From contig NZ_CP013002.1 in the NCBI RefSeq assembly GCF_001414055.1, positions 1,798,001 to 1,862,000 of the forward strand: a DNA stretch of 64,000 bases, read 5' to 3'. The stretch is from Caulobacter henricii. Lineage in GTDB: Bacteria > Pseudomonadota > Alphaproteobacteria > Caulobacterales > Caulobacteraceae. Position 1 is the stretch's first letter, and each line of letters begins with the position of its first letter. This document shows positions 49,242-62,062 of the stretch, piece after piece. The position numbers and the translations under genes are program-made. A model generated the notes under the pieces. That model worked only from the letters and a program-made list of their open reading frames with translations. It searched no databases and had not been told where the DNA came from.

Positions 49242-49661
49242 ATGATCGGCAAGTTGAACCATGTCGGCGTCGCTACGCCTTCCATCGACGAGGCGCTCGT
49301 GATGTATCGCGACCTACTGGGTGCGACCTCCGTCACCGAGAAATGGGCCATGCCGGAACAGGGTGTCTGGGTGTGTTTCGTCAACCTGCCCAACAGCCAG
49401 ATCGAACTTATTGAACCCTATGGCGAGAAATCGCCGATCCATGGCTTTTTGGCCAAAAACCCCAAGGGCGGGCAGCATCATATCTGCTTTGAGGTCGACA
49501 ACATCTACGAGGCGCGCGACGCCCTGGTCGCAAAAGGTGCGACAGTCCTGGGCGAGCCGCGCATCGGCGCACATGGCACCCTGATTATCTTCGTTCACCC
49601 CAAGGACATGGGCGGCCTTCTGGTCGAACTCATGGAGACGCCCAAGGAGGCGCAGCACTGA
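49242..49661 (+). CDS. mce: Methylmalonyl-CoA epimerase
   Basis: 139-residue vicinal oxygen chelate fold protein. Metal ligands are expected at His7 (KLNHVGVA), the His pair 79/80 (GGQHHICFEV) and Glu129 (LLVELME); HPKDMGGLLVEL is the family end. It interconverts the methylmalonyl-CoA stereoisomers in propionate catabolism. Start overlap with the next gene is 1 nt. Confidence 0.92.
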   Translation: MIGKLNHVGVATPSIDEALVMYRDLLGATSVTEKWAMPEQGVWVCFVNLPNSQIELIEPYGEKSPIHGFLAKNPKGGQHHICFEVDNIYEARDALVAKGATVLGEPRIGAHGTLIIFVHPKDMGGLLVELMETPKEAQH

Positions 49662-49921
49662 TGGGCCCAATCACCGGGATCGCAATCTTTTTTACTATCT
49701 GGTGGACGGTGCTGTTCGTCGTCCTGCCCCTGGGGTCGCGAAGCTACCACGAGATGGGGCTGAAGCCGCCGGGCGGCGGCGACCCGGGTGCGCCGGTCAA
49801 TCCAAACCTGAAGCGCAAGTTCTTCACGACGACCTGGGTGTCTGTCGTCGTGTTCGCTGTGCTTTGGTTGATCATCCGTTTCCAGCTGATCACCCTGCCG
49901 CAGCTGCCGGCGACCTATTAG
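49661..49921 (+). CDS. DUF1467 family membrane protein
   Basis: 86 residues with two helices (about 4-25 and 57-77) separated by a Gly/Pro-rich loop (HEMGLKPPGGGDPGAPVNPNLKRKF). The WWTVLFVVLPLGSR start is the DUF1467 hallmark. Function unknown; the family is restricted to alphaproteobacteria and often sits next to mce and proS. Confidence 0.88.
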   Translation: MGPITGIAIFFTIWWTVLFVVLPLGSRSYHEMGLKPPGGGDPGAPVNPNLKRKFFTTTWVSVVVFAVLWLIIRFQLITLPQLPATY

Positions 49922-50253
49922 GCCTTCCGGTTGCCCAAGCCTTGGGCGTCGCGCGAGCTTTCTCCCTGCAATCGCCCAAGCCTTGGGCGAAAAGACCTAA
50001 AGCTCCAGGCCGTTGGCATGCACATGCCCCAACAGTTGTTCGAGGGGCTAGGGTGACCCTGCGAGATCGGATGTACCTGATCTCACTCTGTGGCGTCTTC
50101 CCCGACGACGAACTTGCAAGGCCGCGCGAGGATCGCGCGGCCTTCTTTTCGTTTGCAACGGACTTGGTGGCCATCTTTTCGCCGCGTGCGTTGCCAAGCT
50201 GACGGCCAAGAGGCTATCTCAGGCCCTCGCATTCCCTCGGAGACGTCTTTCTG
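49922..50253. other. Gap before proS with paired palindromes and an orphan terminator
   Basis: No protein gene seen. Two identical copies of the 15-nt palindrome GCCCAAGCCTTGGGC lie at 49933-49947 and 49974-49988. About 130 bp of unassigned sequence then runs up to a strong terminator at 50118-50151. A small RNA ending at that terminator is possible; no promoter is obvious. Confidence 0.4.
50118..50151 (+). terminator. Strong intrinsic terminator upstream of proS
   Basis: AAGGCCGCGCGA (50118-50129) and TCGCGCGGCCTT (50133-50144) form a perfect 12-bp stem with a GGA loop, followed by CTTTTCG. The nearest upstream gene stop is about 200 bp away. Confidence 0.85.
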
Positions 50254-51582
50254 ATGCGCCTGTCGCGCTATTTCCTGCCCGTGCTGAAAGAAGCTCCGTC
50301 CGATGCCCAGATCGCATCGCACCAATTGATGCTGCGTGCCGGCATGATCCGCCAGGAAGCGGCGGGTATCTATGCCTGGCTACCGCTGGGCCTGCGCGTC
50401 CTGAACCGCATCGAACAGATCGTGCGGGAGGAGATGGATCGTGCAGGGGCCATCGAGCTTTTGATGCCGACCCTGCAACTTGCGGATCTCTGGCGCGAGT
50501 CAGGGCGTTACGATGCCTATGGCCCCGAAATGCTCCGCATCACCGACCGTCATGAGCGCGAGCTGCTCTACGGGCCGACGAACGAAGAGATGATCACCGA
50601 GATCTTCCGGGGTTCGGTGAAAAGCTACAAGGACCTGCCCAAGAACCTCTACCATGTACAATGGAAGTTCCGGGACGAGCGACGCCCGCGCTTTGGGGTG
50701 ATGCGTGGCCGTGAATTCCTCATGAAGGACGCCTACAGCTTCGACCTCGATGCCGATGGCGCGCGCAAGTCCTATAACCGCATGTTCGTCGCCTATCTGA
50801 ACCTGTTCTCGAGGATGGGTCTCAAGGCCGTGCCGATGCGCGCCGACACCGGACCGATCGGGGGCGACCTGAGCCACGAGTTCATCGTTCTGGCCGAAAC
50901 GGGTGAAAGCGCCGTCTTCTGTCACAAGGACCTGGTCGAGATGGACGCGCCTGGCCCAGACGTCGACTGGTATGGCGACCTCCAGGCCCTCGTGGATCAG
51001 CGTACAGCGCTCTATGCGGCGACCGAGGAAATGCACGACGAGGCCGCGTTCTCTGCGGTACCGGAAGGCGATCGTCTGTCGGCTCGCGGCATCGAGGTCG
51101 GCCATATCTTCTCATTCGGCACGAAGTATTCCGAGCCGATGCGGGCTTTGGTCACCGGACCGGACGGCAAGGACGTCCCGGTTCAGATGGGCTCGTACGG
51201 TGTGGGCGTTTCGCGTCTGCTGGGCGCGATCATCGAGGCCAGCCATGACGACGCCGGGATCATCTGGCCGGAATCGGTCGCGCCGTTCGATGTCGGAATC
51301 ATCAACATGCGTCAGGGCGATGCGGCTTGCGACGCGGCCTGCGAAGCGGCCTACAAAGCCCTGACGGCTGCCGGCAAGACGGTGCTCTATGATGACACCG
51401 ATGCCCGGGGCGGTGCCAAGTTTGCCACCATGGATCTGATTGGATTGCCCTGGCAGATGATCATTGGTCCCAAGGGCATTGCTGAAGGCGTGGTCGAGAT
51501 CAAAAACCGGGCGACGGGCGAACGCTCCACCGCGTCGCTCGATTCCGTTCTGGCGGGCCTCATTCAAAGCAAGGCCGGCTAA
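50254..51582 (+). CDS. proS: Prolyl-tRNA synthetase
   Basis: 442 residues, the short alphaproteobacterial form that lacks the roughly 180-residue editing insertion of the E. coli enzyme. Class II motifs: motif 1 near [20 protein letters not shown], motif 2 [25 protein letters not shown], motif 3 [16 protein letters not shown]. Anticodon-binding domain at the end. The stop overlaps lolC by 1 nt. Confidence 0.95.
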   Translation: MRLSRYFLPVLKEAPSDAQIASHQLMLRAGMIRQEAAGIYAWLPLGLRVLNRIEQIVREEMDRAGAIELLMPTLQLADLWRESGRYDAYGPEMLRITDRHERELLYGPTNEEMITEIFRGSVKSYKDLPKNLYHVQWKFRDERRPRFGVMRGREFLMKDAYSFDLDADGARKSYNRMFVAYLNLFSRMGLKAVPMRADTGPIGGDLSHEFIVLAETGESAVFCHKDLVEMDAPGPDVDWYGDLQALVDQRTALYAATEEMHDEAAFSAVPEGDRLSARGIEVGHIFSFGTKYSEPMRALVTGPDGKDVPVQMGSYGVGVSRLLGAIIEASHDDAGIIWPESVAPFDVGIINMRQGDAACDAACEAAYKALTAAGKTVLYDDTDARGGAKFATMDLIGLPWQMIIGPKGIAEGVVEIKNRATGERSTASLDSVLAGLIQSKAG

Positions 51583-52862
51583 TGAGCGATCTGCGGGCGG
51601 CCGGACCGTTCAGCCGCTGGGAGAGGTCCGTCGCGCGGCGGTACCTGTTCGCCAAGCGCAAGAACGGCGGCGTCGCCCTGATTTCGGTGATCTCGTTCAG
51701 CGCCGTGATGCTGGCGGTTTTCGCCCTGATCACGGTGATGAGCGTCATGAACGGCTTCCGAGCGGAGCTGCTGGGTCGCATTCTGGGGTTCAATGGGCAC
51801 CTGTATGCCCAATCACCACTGATCAACGGTCCGGATCGCGAGGGTGTGATCAGTAGAATTCGGGCAGTGCCGGGCGTGATCCAGGCCGTCCCGATGGTTG
51901 AGGCCCAGGCCATGGTCATCGGTCCGGGACAGGTGACTGGGGGTATCGTTCGCGGTGTCACCCCCCGTGACCTGCTCGGCCTGAAGATCATTTCCGGAAA
52001 CATCAAGAAGGGCTCGCTCGCCGGCTTTGGCCAAGGCGAGTTCGGTGGCGACATCGTGCTCATCGGAGACCGAATGGCGGCCAATCTCGGTGTCGGCCCA
52101 GGCGATGCGATCACACTGATCTCGCCCTCCGGGCCGGCAACAGCGTTCGGATCCTCGACCCGGGAGAAGGACTACATCGTCGGCGGCGTCTTCAGCGTCG
52201 GTATGAGCCAGTTCGATGAGGCCTATGTCTATATGCCCCTTGAGCAAGCTCAGCTGTTCTTTGGCCGTGACACCTCGGTGGACTATGTCGAGATCAAGGT
52301 CGACGACCCAGACGACGCCAAGCTGCTGAAACCTGCTGTTGAAGCCGCCAGTGGCCCCGGGGCCCTGGTCGCCGACTGGATGGACAAGAACCACAGCTAT
52401 TTCACGGCGCTCCAGGTCGAGCGGAAAGTCATGCGCCTGATCCTGTTCTGCATCGTGGCCATTGCCACCCTGAACATCATTTCCAGTCTGGTCATGCTGG
52501 TGAAGAACAAGGGCAAGGACATCGCCATCCTTCGCACCATGGGGGCGGGGCAGGGGGCTGTTCTGCGAATTTTCGTGATGGCCGGGGCCTCGATCGGTGT
52601 GGCCGGCACCCTGGCAGGGCTGATGTTGGGCGTACTGTTCTGCGCTTACATCACCCCTATCCAGAACTTCGTTGAGTGGGTGACCGGAACGGCCGTGTTC
52701 AGCGCCGACGTCTATATGCTTTCCCACATCCCGGCCAAGATCGACTGGGTTGAAGTCAGCGGGATCGTCGGCTTGTCCGCCCTGATGAGCGTCGCGGCGA
52801 CGCTTCCGCCGGCCTGGCGTGCCTCACGTATCGATCCGGTTGAGGCGCTGCGTTATGAGTGA
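51582..52862 (+). CDS. lolC: Lipoprotein-releasing system permease
   Basis: 426 residues, four membrane helices (one N-terminal, three C-terminal) with a large periplasmic MacB-like domain. The start ERSVARRYLFAKRKNGGVALISVISF and the end [17 protein letters not shown] are typical of LolC/LolE. As in most non-gammaproteobacteria, a single permease gene suggests a homodimer (LolF type). It extracts lipoproteins from the inner membrane. Overlaps lolD by 8 nt. Confidence 0.93.
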   Translation: MSDLRAAGPFSRWERSVARRYLFAKRKNGGVALISVISFSAVMLAVFALITVMSVMNGFRAELLGRILGFNGHLYAQSPLINGPDREGVISRIRAVPGVIQAVPMVEAQAMVIGPGQVTGGIVRGVTPRDLLGLKIISGNIKKGSLAGFGQGEFGGDIVLIGDRMAANLGVGPGDAITLISPSGPATAFGSSTREKDYIVGGVFSVGMSQFDEAYVYMPLEQAQLFFGRDTSVDYVEIKVDDPDDAKLLKPAVEAASGPGALVADWMDKNHSYFTALQVERKVMRLILFCIVAIATLNIISSLVMLVKNKGKDIAILRTMGAGQGAVLRIFVMAGASIGVAGTLAGLMLGVLFCAYITPIQNFVEWVTGTAVFSADVYMLSHIPAKIDWVEVSGIVGLSALMSVAATLPPAWRASRIDPVEALRYE

Positions 52863-53541
52863 GCCTGTCCTGTCGCTGCGCGGGGTTGAACGCGTCTACA
52901 AGACCGAAGCTGGTGATTTGCCCGTACTGCGCGGCGTCGATATCGACGTCTATCCTGGCGAAGTCGTCGGCCTGATCGGCCCTTCCGGGTCGGGAAAGTC
53001 ATCGCTTTTGCATTCTGCCGGGCTGCTGGAACGGCCAGACGCGGGGATCGTCGCCCTGGGAGGCCGCGACTGCTCAAAGCTTTCAGAGCGGGTCCGTACC
53101 CGCATTCGGCTGGGCACGGTCGGTTTCGTCTATCAGTTCCATCACCTCTTGCCCGAGTTCACGGCCCTCGAGAATGTCGCCATGCCGGGCCTGATCGCCG
53201 GGCGTAGCTGGCAGGTCGCCGAAGCCCGAGCCCTGGAGCTGCTCGGCGAGCTTGGCCTCACCGCCCGCGTCAACCATCAGCCTGCCCAGATGTCCGGCGG
53301 CGAGCAGCAACGGGTTGCGATAGCCCGGGCCTTGGCCAACAAGCCACAACTGCTGCTGGCAGATGAACCGACTGGCAATCTTGACCCGACGACATCAGCG
53401 GCGGTGTTTCAGTCCCTTTACAGCCTGGCGCGGGGACAGGGCGTTGCCGCCCTGATCGCAACGCACAATATGGACCTGGCACGCTACATGGATCGGGTCT
53501 TCGCCCTGAAGGACGGCTACCTCGCGCCACAGACCTTCTAG
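52855..53541 (+). CDS. lolD: Lipoprotein-releasing system ATP-binding protein
   Basis: 228-residue ABC ATPase. Walker [10 protein letters not shown], signature [15 protein letters not shown], Walker [13 protein letters not shown] and the switch His in ATHNMDLA. Energises LolC. Start ATG at 52855, inside the lolC end. Confidence 0.94.
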   Translation: MSEPVLSLRGVERVYKTEAGDLPVLRGVDIDVYPGEVVGLIGPSGSGKSSLLHSAGLLERPDAGIVALGGRDCSKLSERVRTRIRLGTVGFVYQFHHLLPEFTALENVAMPGLIAGRSWQVAEARALELLGELGLTARVNHQPAQMSGGEQQRVAIARALANKPQLLLADEPTGNLDPTTSAAVFQSLYSLARGQGVAALIATHNMDLARYMDRVFALKDGYLAPQTF

Positions 53542-53553
53542 GGGCCGTGACGG

Positions 53554-54510
53554 TTAGAGCAGCGCCTGGCGCATGGCCTTGAAGAAGGCCGCTTGGTCGA
53601 CCTTCTTGATCACACGAGCGTTCGGAGGTTTCCGCTTCAGGGCGGGATCGGCCAGCTCGATATCGGGCAGAATGGCATGCGAAACACTGAGATAGCCGCG
53701 TGTGAGTTCGCCAAGGGTTTCGACATCAACCACGGCTTGATCGGCCTCCAGGATCAGTGAGGGATCCAGAGCCAGTGCGCAGGTCAGTGCGTCGGGATGC
53801 AGGCTTCCGCTCAGGCCCTCCGTTTCCTGTGCGAAGGCCAGGGAAGCCCGGTTGACCTGCGTGAAGAACCTGGCGCGTGGCGTGCCAAGTGCCTCCAGTT
53901 GAGCCAACTGGGCGAGGTCGAGGAGGCCATCGCGCAAAGTCTCGGTCCAGGTCACGATCGACAAGTCAAAGCCCGCATTGACGACGATCTTGGCGGCTTC
54001 GGGATCGACATAGAAATTGTACTCGGCGGCGGGCGTGACATTGCCGACCCCGTTGTCGGTTCCGCCCATCACCCAGAGATGCTTCACGGCCTGGGCGATG
54101 CGGGGCTCGCGCAGGTAGGCCAGGGCGATATTGGTCAGGGGGGCCTGGGCGATGAGGGTGATTTCACCGGGCGCAGTCATCACTCTTCTGACGATCTCGT
54201 CGACGGCATGACCGGCGGCCGGGCGTTGCCTGGCGGGCGCAAAGTTCATGTCACTCATGCCATCCGCGCCGAAGACGTAGGCTGCATCGAGCGGCGCGCG
54301 GGAGAAGGGCGCCTGGGCACCCATATAGACGGGCACCCCGGCCTTGTCGCAGACCGCTAGGGTGAGGAGCGCGTTCTCGGCGTGCTGCACGAAGCCCACA
54401 TTGCCGTGGGCGATGGTGATGGCCTCAACAGTCACACCCGGACGGGTAAGGGCGAGCATCAGGGAGAAAACGTCATCCCCGGCGGTGTCTGTGTCGATGA
54501 TCAGGCGCAT
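53554..54510 (-). CDS. Nucleoside hydrolase
   Basis: 318 residues from the ATG at 54508-54510; the frame runs on to 54558 but only this start puts the RLIIDTDTAGDD calcium-binding motif (Asp residues 6-13) at the N terminus. GNVGFVQHAENAL, MGGTDNGVGNVTPAAEYNFYVDPEAA and HPDALTCALAL complete the active site of inosine-uridine-preferring nucleoside hydrolases. It salvages nucleosides by cleaving the N-glycosidic bond; base preference unknown. Convergent with lolD. Confidence 0.9.
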   Translation of the reverse strand: MRLIIDTDTAGDDVFSLMLALTRPGVTVEAITIAHGNVGFVQHAENALLTLAVCDKAGVPVYMGAQAPFSRAPLDAAYVFGADGMSDMNFAPARQRPAAGHAVDEIVRRVMTAPGEITLIAQAPLTNIALAYLREPRIAQAVKHLWVMGGTDNGVGNVTPAAEYNFYVDPEAAKIVVNAGFDLSIVTWTETLRDGLLDLAQLAQLEALGTPRARFFTQVNRASLAFAQETEGLSGSLHPDALTCALALDPSLILEADQAVVDVETLGELTRGYLSVSHAILPDIELADPALKRKPPNARVIKKVDQAAFFKAMRQALL

Positions 54511-54600
54511 GGCCCGATCTGACCTGATCCGGGGCCTATCGCCAACACCGGGCCGCAAGGCTCCATGGCACGTTCACAGAAAAAGCGGTGGAACGTTCTG

Positions 54601-54615
54601 GAACATCTTGTGAAC
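54601..54615. promoter_or_regulatory. LexA (SOS) box of sidA
   Basis: GAAC-ATCTTGT-GAAC reads GTTC-N7-GTTC on the other strand, exactly the alphaproteobacterial LexA box. A good -10 (TAGAAT, 54626-54631) lies 10 bp downstream, so LexA would sit over the -35 region. Extra GAAC half-sites are at 54591, 54617 and 54635. Confidence 0.85.
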
Positions 54616-54665
54616 GGAACAAAAGTAGAATACGGAACAAACACGAAACAAATGTGGAGGTCCCC

Positions 54666-54755
54666 ATGGTCCGTATCGCGCGTGAGTCATTGGCGCTTGT
54701 ATCCGTCGTCAGCTTCGTCTGGATGATGTGCACGGTCGCCCAGTTGGTGGCCTGA
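54666..54755 (+). CDS. sidA: SOS-induced cell division inhibitor SidA
   Basis: 29 codons with a strong GGAGG site 8 nt before the ATG. The protein ([10 protein letters not shown] start, WMMC centre, VAQLVA end) is a short basic head plus a single membrane helix. Its length, the upstream LexA box and the position just before dnaE match SidA of Caulobacter crescentus, an inner-membrane peptide that blocks division after DNA damage by acting on FtsW/FtsN (established knowledge from memory). It is too short for normal gene callers. Confidence 0.88.
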   Translation: MVRIARESLALVSVVSFVWMMCTVAQLVA

Positions 54756-54774
54756 GTCGAACGGAGGCGGAGCT

Positions 54775-58206
<3,432 letters not shown>

Positions 58207-58208
58207 GG

Positions 58209-58559
58209 ATGGTCAGGCATCAAGGCGGTTGTCAGTGCGGCAGGGTGCGGTTCGAGGTCGAAGTCGAGCTCCAGGACCTCATCAGCTGCAACTGTTCGCG
58301 GTGTGGCCGGCTGGGCTCGGTTCTGGCCTTTGCGGCCGAGGATGATTTCAAACTCCTGCAGGGGCAGGACGCTCTGACCGAGTACCGCTTCAATACAGGC
58401 AAGATCGCCCATCTGTTCTGTTCCGAGTGCGGGATCGAATCCTTCGGGCGCGGCGAAGGTCCCGGCGGCGTGCGCATGGCGGCGATCAATGTGCGTTGCC
58501 TCGACGAGGTTGATGTCTTCGCGCTTGAGCCCGTTCAGGTGAACGGCAAGGCGTTCTGA
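58209..58559 (+). CDS. GFA/CENP-V family zinc protein
   Basis: 116 residues. Cys ligands appear as CQCG (8, 10), CNCSRC (27, 29, 32) and FCSECG (71, 74), the paired zinc sites of the glutathione-dependent formaldehyde-activating (GFA) / CENP-V fold. Enzymatic roles of most members are unproven. It begins 2 nt after dnaE and is probably cotranscribed. Confidence 0.9.
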   Translation: MVRHQGGCQCGRVRFEVEVELQDLISCNCSRCGRLGSVLAFAAEDDFKLLQGQDALTEYRFNTGKIAHLFCSECGIESFGRGEGPGGVRMAAINVRCLDEVDVFALEPVQVNGKAF

Positions 58560-58631
58560 AGGGTTAGAGCCAGCAGCGTCGGTCCAGCCTCCTGCAGCTC
58601 ACAAGGCCTTGCTCTGGTTCATGACGTCAAA

Positions 58632-58946
58632 GTGGATGCCCCAGCTGTCCCCCCGGCCGCGCTTCGCGACATCAACGCTATGGTACTGGCTCCCGTCTGG
58701 ATCGCGGAGCAAGGACTGCATTGCTCGCTCAAGTCCGGTTTATATGCCGCCGACGGGGTGGCCAGGGAGACTGCGGCCTGGGGGATTATTCTGGCGGATC
58801 TCGCGGGTCACGTCGCGGATGCGCTCAGCGCCGCAGGCATGGGTGCCAAAGCCGATTTGTTCGAAGTCATTGTCGATGGCTTCAACGAAGAAGTCTCGGC
58901 ACCATCCTCTACACGGATGGGCCAGTCCGGGGCCGGATCCAGCTAG
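58632..58946 (+). CDS. DUF5076 family protein
   Basis: 104 residues from a GTG at 58632; an ATG at 58680 is an alternative and neither has a clear ribosome site. WIAEQGLHCSLKSGLY followed by ETAAWGIILADLAGHVADAL and FEVIVDGFNEEVSAP resembles the small alphaproteobacterial DUF5076 family of unknown function. Call rests on remembered pattern only. Confidence 0.65.
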   Translation: MDAPAVPPAALRDINAMVLAPVWIAEQGLHCSLKSGLYAADGVARETAAWGIILADLAGHVADALSAAGMGAKADLFEVIVDGFNEEVSAPSSTRMGQSGAGSS

Positions 58947-59035
58947 CCTCTGAACCATGGGCTAGAGGGTCCTCTCCGTGGCATCCGATCGAGACCGCCC
59001 AAGGCCAACCTCTTTCCGCTGCAGTCGGACAAGGC

Positions 59036-59064
59036 TTGCTTTTTGGAACAATCCCGCCTATCTG
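59036..59064 (+). promoter_or_regulatory. rpsB: Candidate promoter of rpsB-tsf
   Basis: TTGCTT (59036-59041), 17-bp spacer, TATCTG (59059-59064). About 130 nt of leader would follow before rpsB, long enough for autogenous control by S2, and it contains a hairpin-rich stretch. Confidence 0.4.
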
Positions 59065-59196
59065 CGCGCCATTCCACACGCGGACGTTCGGCTGTGACCC
59101 GGGGAGACATCCCGGCATCGCCGTTCCGGTCCCGCTCCAGATGTCTGGATCGGGGGTGTCCGCGGAGGTTCAACCGGAAGAAGGATTATAGGCCTC

Positions 59197-60051
59197 ATGG
59201 CGCTTCCCGAATTCTCCATGCGTCAGCTCCTCGAAGCTGGCGCCCACTTCGGCCACCAGACGCACCGCTGGAACCCGAAGATGGACCGCTACATCTTTGG
59301 TTCGCGTTCGAACATCCACATCATCGATCTGTCGCAGTCGATCCCGCTCCTGCACCAGGCTCTGGTGAAGGTGCGTGAAGTCGCCGCCGCCGGTGGCCGC
59401 GTGCTGTTCGTCGGCACCAAGCGCCAGGCTTCCGATCCGGTCGCCACCGCCGCCAAGCGTTGCGCCCAGTACTATGTCAATCACCGCTGGCTCGGCGGCA
59501 CCCTGACCAACTGGCGCACTGTGTCGGGCTCGATCGCTCGCCTGCGCGAGCTGGAAGGCGTTCTGTCGGGCGAAGGCCAGGGCCGTTCCAAGAAGGAACT
59601 GCTGCAGCTGACGCGCGAGCGCGACAAGCTCGAGCTGTCGCTGGGCGGCATCAAGGACATGGGCGGCATCCCCGACATCATGTTCGTGATCGACACCAAC
59701 AAGGAAGCGATCGCGATCCTTGAAGCCCGCAAGCTGAACATCCCGGTCATCGCGATCCTCGACACGAACTGCGATCCGGACGGCATCACCTATCCGATCC
59801 CGGGTAACGACGACGCCGCTCGCGCCCTGCAACTGTACTGCGACCTGATCGCGGATGCAGTTCTGGACGGTCTGGCCGCTGGCCAAGCCTCTTCGGGCGT
59901 CGATCTGGGTGCCTCGGTGGCTCCGATGGAACCGACCCTGGCCCGCGAGCTGACCCCCGAGCCGGTGGCTGAAGCCGCCGCCCCGGAGGCCGCTCAGGAA
60001 GCGACTGCTGAGGCCATCGAAGCCGTCGCTGAAGAGCCGGCTGCGAGCTGA
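59197..60051 (+). CDS. rpsB: 30S ribosomal protein S2
   Basis: 284 residues. The start [20 protein letters not shown] and the blocks [14 protein letters not shown] and [15 protein letters not shown] are typical. An Ala/Glu-rich tail of about 40 residues ([18 protein letters not shown]) extends beyond the E. coli length, common in alphaproteobacteria. Followed by tsf after 94 bp containing two hairpins. Confidence 0.97.
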   Translation: MALPEFSMRQLLEAGAHFGHQTHRWNPKMDRYIFGSRSNIHIIDLSQSIPLLHQALVKVREVAAAGGRVLFVGTKRQASDPVATAAKRCAQYYVNHRWLGGTLTNWRTVSGSIARLRELEGVLSGEGQGRSKKELLQLTRERDKLELSLGGIKDMGGIPDIMFVIDTNKEAIAILEARKLNIPVIAILDTNCDPDGITYPIPGNDDAARALQLYCDLIADAVLDGLAAGQASSGVDLGASVAPMEPTLARELTPEPVAEAAAPEAAQEATAEAIEAVAEEPAAS

Positions 60052-60093
60052 TATCCGACGGCCGCCAGACGGCGGCTGTTGTGACCCTGACAT

Positions 60094-60119
60094 GCGACCG
60101 GGCTATCAAGCCCGGTCGC
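60094..60119 (+). terminator. Hairpin between rpsB and tsf (attenuator-like, no U tract)
   Basis: GCGACCGGGCT (60094-60104) pairs perfectly with AGCCCGGTCGC (60109-60119); a smaller stem GCCGCC/GGCGGC lies at 60061-60076. No run of T follows, so it may be an RNA processing or partial-termination site that sets the S2 to EF-Ts ratio. Confidence 0.5.
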
Positions 60120-60145
60120 TAACCGTTTGAATATGGAGATTTTCC

Positions 60146-61084
60146 ATGGCTGAGATCACGGCTGCGCTGGTTAAGGAACTGCGCGAGAAGTCCGGCGTCG
60201 GCATGATGGACTGCAAGAAGGCCTTGCAGGAAAATGGCGGCGACATCGACGCTTCCATCGACTGGCTGCGCGCCAAAGGCCTGTCCAAGGCCGCCAAGAA
60301 GGCTGACCGGGTTGCCGCTGAAGGCCTCGTTGGCATCGCCGTTCGCACCGATGGTGCCGGCATGACCGCCGCGGCCGTCGAAGTGAACGCCGAAACCGAC
60401 TTCCTGGGTCGCAACGAACTGTTCCAGAACGCCGTCCGCAAGATCGCGGCGGTTGGTCTGGACAATGATGGCGTTGAAGCCATCAGCGCCGGCAAGACCG
60501 CTGACGGCGAAGTCGTTGCCGACCTGCTGACCAACCTGATCGCCACCATCGGCGAGAACATGGTTGCCCGTCGCTCGGCGCGCTTCAGCGTCGCCCAGGG
60601 CGCGGTTTCGACCTACATCCACAATGCTACGGCACCGGACCTCGGCCGCATCGGCGTGCTCGTGGCTATCGAAGGTGCTGGCGACCAGGCCAAGATCCTG
60701 GAACTCGGCCGCAAGATCGCCATGCACGTCGCAGCGACCTCGCCGCTGTCGCTGTCGCCGGATGATCTGGATCAGGCCGCGATCGAAAAGGAACGCGCCA
60801 TCTTCACCGAACAGGCGCTGGAGTCGGGCAAGCCCGCCGCCGTCGTCGAGAAGATGGTCGAAGGCCGGATCCGCAAGTTCCTGGAAGAAGTCGTGCTTCT
60901 CAAGCAAGCCTTCGTCATGAACCCGGACCAGACCGTCGAACAACTCGTCGCCGAAACGGGCAAGGAACTGGGCTCGCCGCTGACGGTGAAGGGCTTCGTT
61001 CGTCTGGCCCTGGGCGAAGGCGTCGAAAAGGCACCGGCTGGCGATTTCGCCGCTGAAGTCGCCGCAATGGCTGGCCAAGCCTAA
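60146..61084 (+). CDS. tsf: Translation elongation factor Ts
   Basis: 312 residues. The N-terminal UBA-like domain [24 protein letters not shown] is followed by the conserved [10 protein letters not shown] nucleotide-exchange core and two dimer subdomains. It recycles EF-Tu-GDP. ATG at 60146 behind GGAG. Confidence 0.97.
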   Translation: MAEITAALVKELREKSGVGMMDCKKALQENGGDIDASIDWLRAKGLSKAAKKADRVAAEGLVGIAVRTDGAGMTAAAVEVNAETDFLGRNELFQNAVRKIAAVGLDNDGVEAISAGKTADGEVVADLLTNLIATIGENMVARRSARFSVAQGAVSTYIHNATAPDLGRIGVLVAIEGAGDQAKILELGRKIAMHVAATSPLSLSPDDLDQAAIEKERAIFTEQALESGKPAAVVEKMVEGRIRKFLEEVVLLKQAFVMNPDQTVEQLVAETGKELGSPLTVKGFVRLALGEGVEKAPAGDFAAEVAAMAGQA

Positions 61085-61136
61085 GGTCCGGGGTTTGATG
61101 GGCCTCGCAGGAGGCTCGTCATCCGATATCTTCAAG

Positions 61137-61169
61137 AGGCGCGGCGCGTTTTGCGCGTCGCGCCTTTGT
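61137..61169 (+). terminator. Intrinsic terminator after tsf
   Basis: AGGCGCGGCGCG (61137-61148) pairs with GCGCGTCGCGCCT (61153-61165) with one mismatch; TTTGTT follows. Confidence 0.8.
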
Positions 61170-61293
61170 TGCGCCTGCGTGGTGCCGCTCACGACTTGCT
61201 TTGCCGAGCAGTGCCGCCCCGGCGCAAAACCAATCCCACTTTTTCTGAACCCGCACTATGTTGCATTCCGACGACTCAGGAACAGCACGGCCC

Positions 61294-62040
61294 ATGTCTG
61301 AAACCGCTCCCGCCATGCCCAAACGCTTTCGCCGCGTCCTCCTGAAGGTCTCTGGAGAGGTGCTGATGGGCGATACGCCCTACGGGATCGACACCAACAC
61401 CGTTCAGTCCGTAGCCGAAGACATTGCCGAGATCGTCAAGTCCGGCGTGGAGCTGTGCCTTGTGATCGGCGGCGGCAATATCTTCCGGGGCATGGCCGGT
61501 GCCGCCAAGGGCATGGAACGTTCCAGTGCTGACTATATGGGCATGCTGGCGACCGTCATGAACGCCCTGGCGATGCAGGATGCCCTCGAGCGGATCGGTG
61601 TCTCCACGAGGGTCCAATCTGCCATTCCGATGGCAACGGTCTGTGAGCCCTACATCCGCCGGCGTGCCCAGCGCCATCTGGAAAAGGGCAGGGTGGTGAT
61701 CTTCGCCGCCGGGACCGGCAATCCGTTCTTCACGACCGACACCGCCGCCGCCCTGCGCGCCGCAGAAATGCAGTGTGATGCCCTGTTCAAGGGCACCAGC
61801 GTCGACGGTGTCTATACGGCTGACCCCAAGAAGGATGCCACGGCTGAACGCTATGACCGCCTGACCTATATGGATGTCCTGGCCAAGGACCTTAGAGTCA
61901 TGGATGCGTCAGCTGTTGCCTTGATGCGTGACAGCAACATCCCGATCGTAGTCTTCTCCATCAAAGGGCGCGGCAATCTGCTGAATGTCCTGCGTGGCGA
62001 AGGCACCTTTACCGTCGTCGCCCAAGACGCCGCCGCCTAA
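61294..62040 (+). CDS. pyrH: Uridylate kinase (UMP kinase)
   Basis: 248 residues from the ATG at 61294 ([22 protein letters not shown]); the ATG at 61315 and an earlier frame start are alternatives. Amino-acid-kinase fold with [20 protein letters not shown] and the [15 protein letters not shown] loop. Phosphorylates UMP. A GACTC site lies 17 bp before the start. Confidence 0.96.
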   Translation: MSETAPAMPKRFRRVLLKVSGEVLMGDTPYGIDTNTVQSVAEDIAEIVKSGVELCLVIGGGNIFRGMAGAAKGMERSSADYMGMLATVMNALAMQDALERIGVSTRVQSAIPMATVCEPYIRRRAQRHLEKGRVVIFAAGTGNPFFTTDTAAALRAAEMQCDALFKGTSVDGVYTADPKKDATAERYDRLTYMDVLAKDLRVMDASAVALMRDSNIPIVVFSIKGRGNLLNVLRGEGTFTVVAQDAAA

Positions 62041-62062
62041 CTCAAGCGAAGAGAGCCCCGCC

